Source: Alistipes sp. (GTDB lineage Bacteria > Bacteroidota > Bacteroidia > Bacteroidales > Rikenellaceae). Taken from it: 54,579 nucleotides of DNA. The notes beneath the pieces were generated by a model that made no database searches, was not told where the DNA came from, and worked only from the letters and a program-made list of their open reading frames with translations. The position numbers and the translations under genes are program-made. Of this stretch, positions 54,484 to 54,579 are shown in pieces (position 1 is the stretch's first letter; each line of letters opens with the position of its first letter). The stretch is taken from the NCBI GenBank assembly GCA_017623505.1, contig JAGAOZ010000011.1, forward strand, positions 1 to 54,579, given 5' to 3'.

Positions 54484-54520
54484 GATTCCCATCGCCTAAC
54501 CTCTGGTTAGTCGGGGAATG
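54484..54520. repeat. Two-part stem-loop near the window end
   Basis: CTAACC (54496-54501) pairs with GGTTAG (54505-54510) around TCT, enclosed by ATTCCC (54485-54490) pairing with GGGAAT (54514-54519). No gene is seen in 54372-54579. Confidence 0.45.
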
Positions 54521-54579
54521 ACGTGTTGTATCTAATGAGGAATTAGAATGAGGAATTGAGTTTGCGGGGAGGGTAAGGG

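Overview
This window is Bacteroidota chromosome, order Bacteroidales. The evidence is the fused S10-spc-alpha ribosomal cluster, two SusC/SusD outer-membrane uptake loci, many lipoproteins with an acidic residue close behind the lipobox Cys, promoters of the TTG-(19-20 nt)-TAnnTTTG type, and A-rich rather than Shine-Dalgarno leaders. Futalosine-pathway menaquinone genes instead of the men pathway fit a Rikenellaceae/Alistipes-like lineage better than Bacteroides; that placement is an inference. I see no rRNA, tRNA, CRISPR array, insertion sequence or phage gene.

Layout. (1) 1-14893, plus strand: the 3' end of rplC, then rplD-W-B, rpsS, rplV, rpsC, rplP, rpmC, rpsQ, rplN-X-E, rpsN, an 881-base non-coding interruption, then rpsH, rplF-R, rpsE, rpmD, rplO, secY, map, infA, rpmJ, rpsM-K-D, rpoA, rplQ and an intrinsic terminator. 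(2) 15059-30339: a SusC/SusD locus whose transcript may be leaderless, followed by two lipoproteins, two leucine-rich-repeat lipoproteins, a subtilisin-family protease lipoprotein, a DUF1573 protein and a small lipoprotein, closed by a strong terminator. It has a protease and no glycosidase, which suggests protein or peptide use. (3) 30402-31456: a fimbrillin-like lipoprotein alone between its own promoter and terminator. (4) 31513-36718, minus strand: an EF-G2-type elongation factor that has lost the catalytic His of its G domain, an M28 metallopeptidase and a ROK sugar kinase. (5) 36728-41858, plus strand: short-chain prenyl diphosphate synthase, U32 protein, Xaa-Pro aminopeptidase, futalosine hydrolase (mqnB) and mqnD. 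(6) 42150-54425: a second SusC/SusD locus with three modular binding lipoproteins and no enzyme, ending in a 1316-residue protein of about five related modules and a strong terminator.

How they work together. Region 1 supplies ribosome assembly, the Sec channel, N-terminal Met removal and the RNA polymerase alpha subunit; the interruption probably splits it into two transcription units. In regions 2 and 6 each SusC barrel with its SusD lid forms an importer and the neighbouring lipoproteins would capture or, for the protease, cut the ligand at the cell surface. No regulator (ECF/anti-sigma pair or hybrid two-component sensor) lies next to either locus. Region 5 combines isoprenoid and menaquinone steps with peptide trimming.

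The points most worth a second look are the rpsN-rpsH interruption with promoter-like and hairpin elements, the possibly leaderless SusC mRNA, the extra N-terminal hydrophobic segment on SecY, the GTPase-defective EF-G paralogue, the LRR/protease SusCD locus, and the module family shared by the last two lipoproteins.
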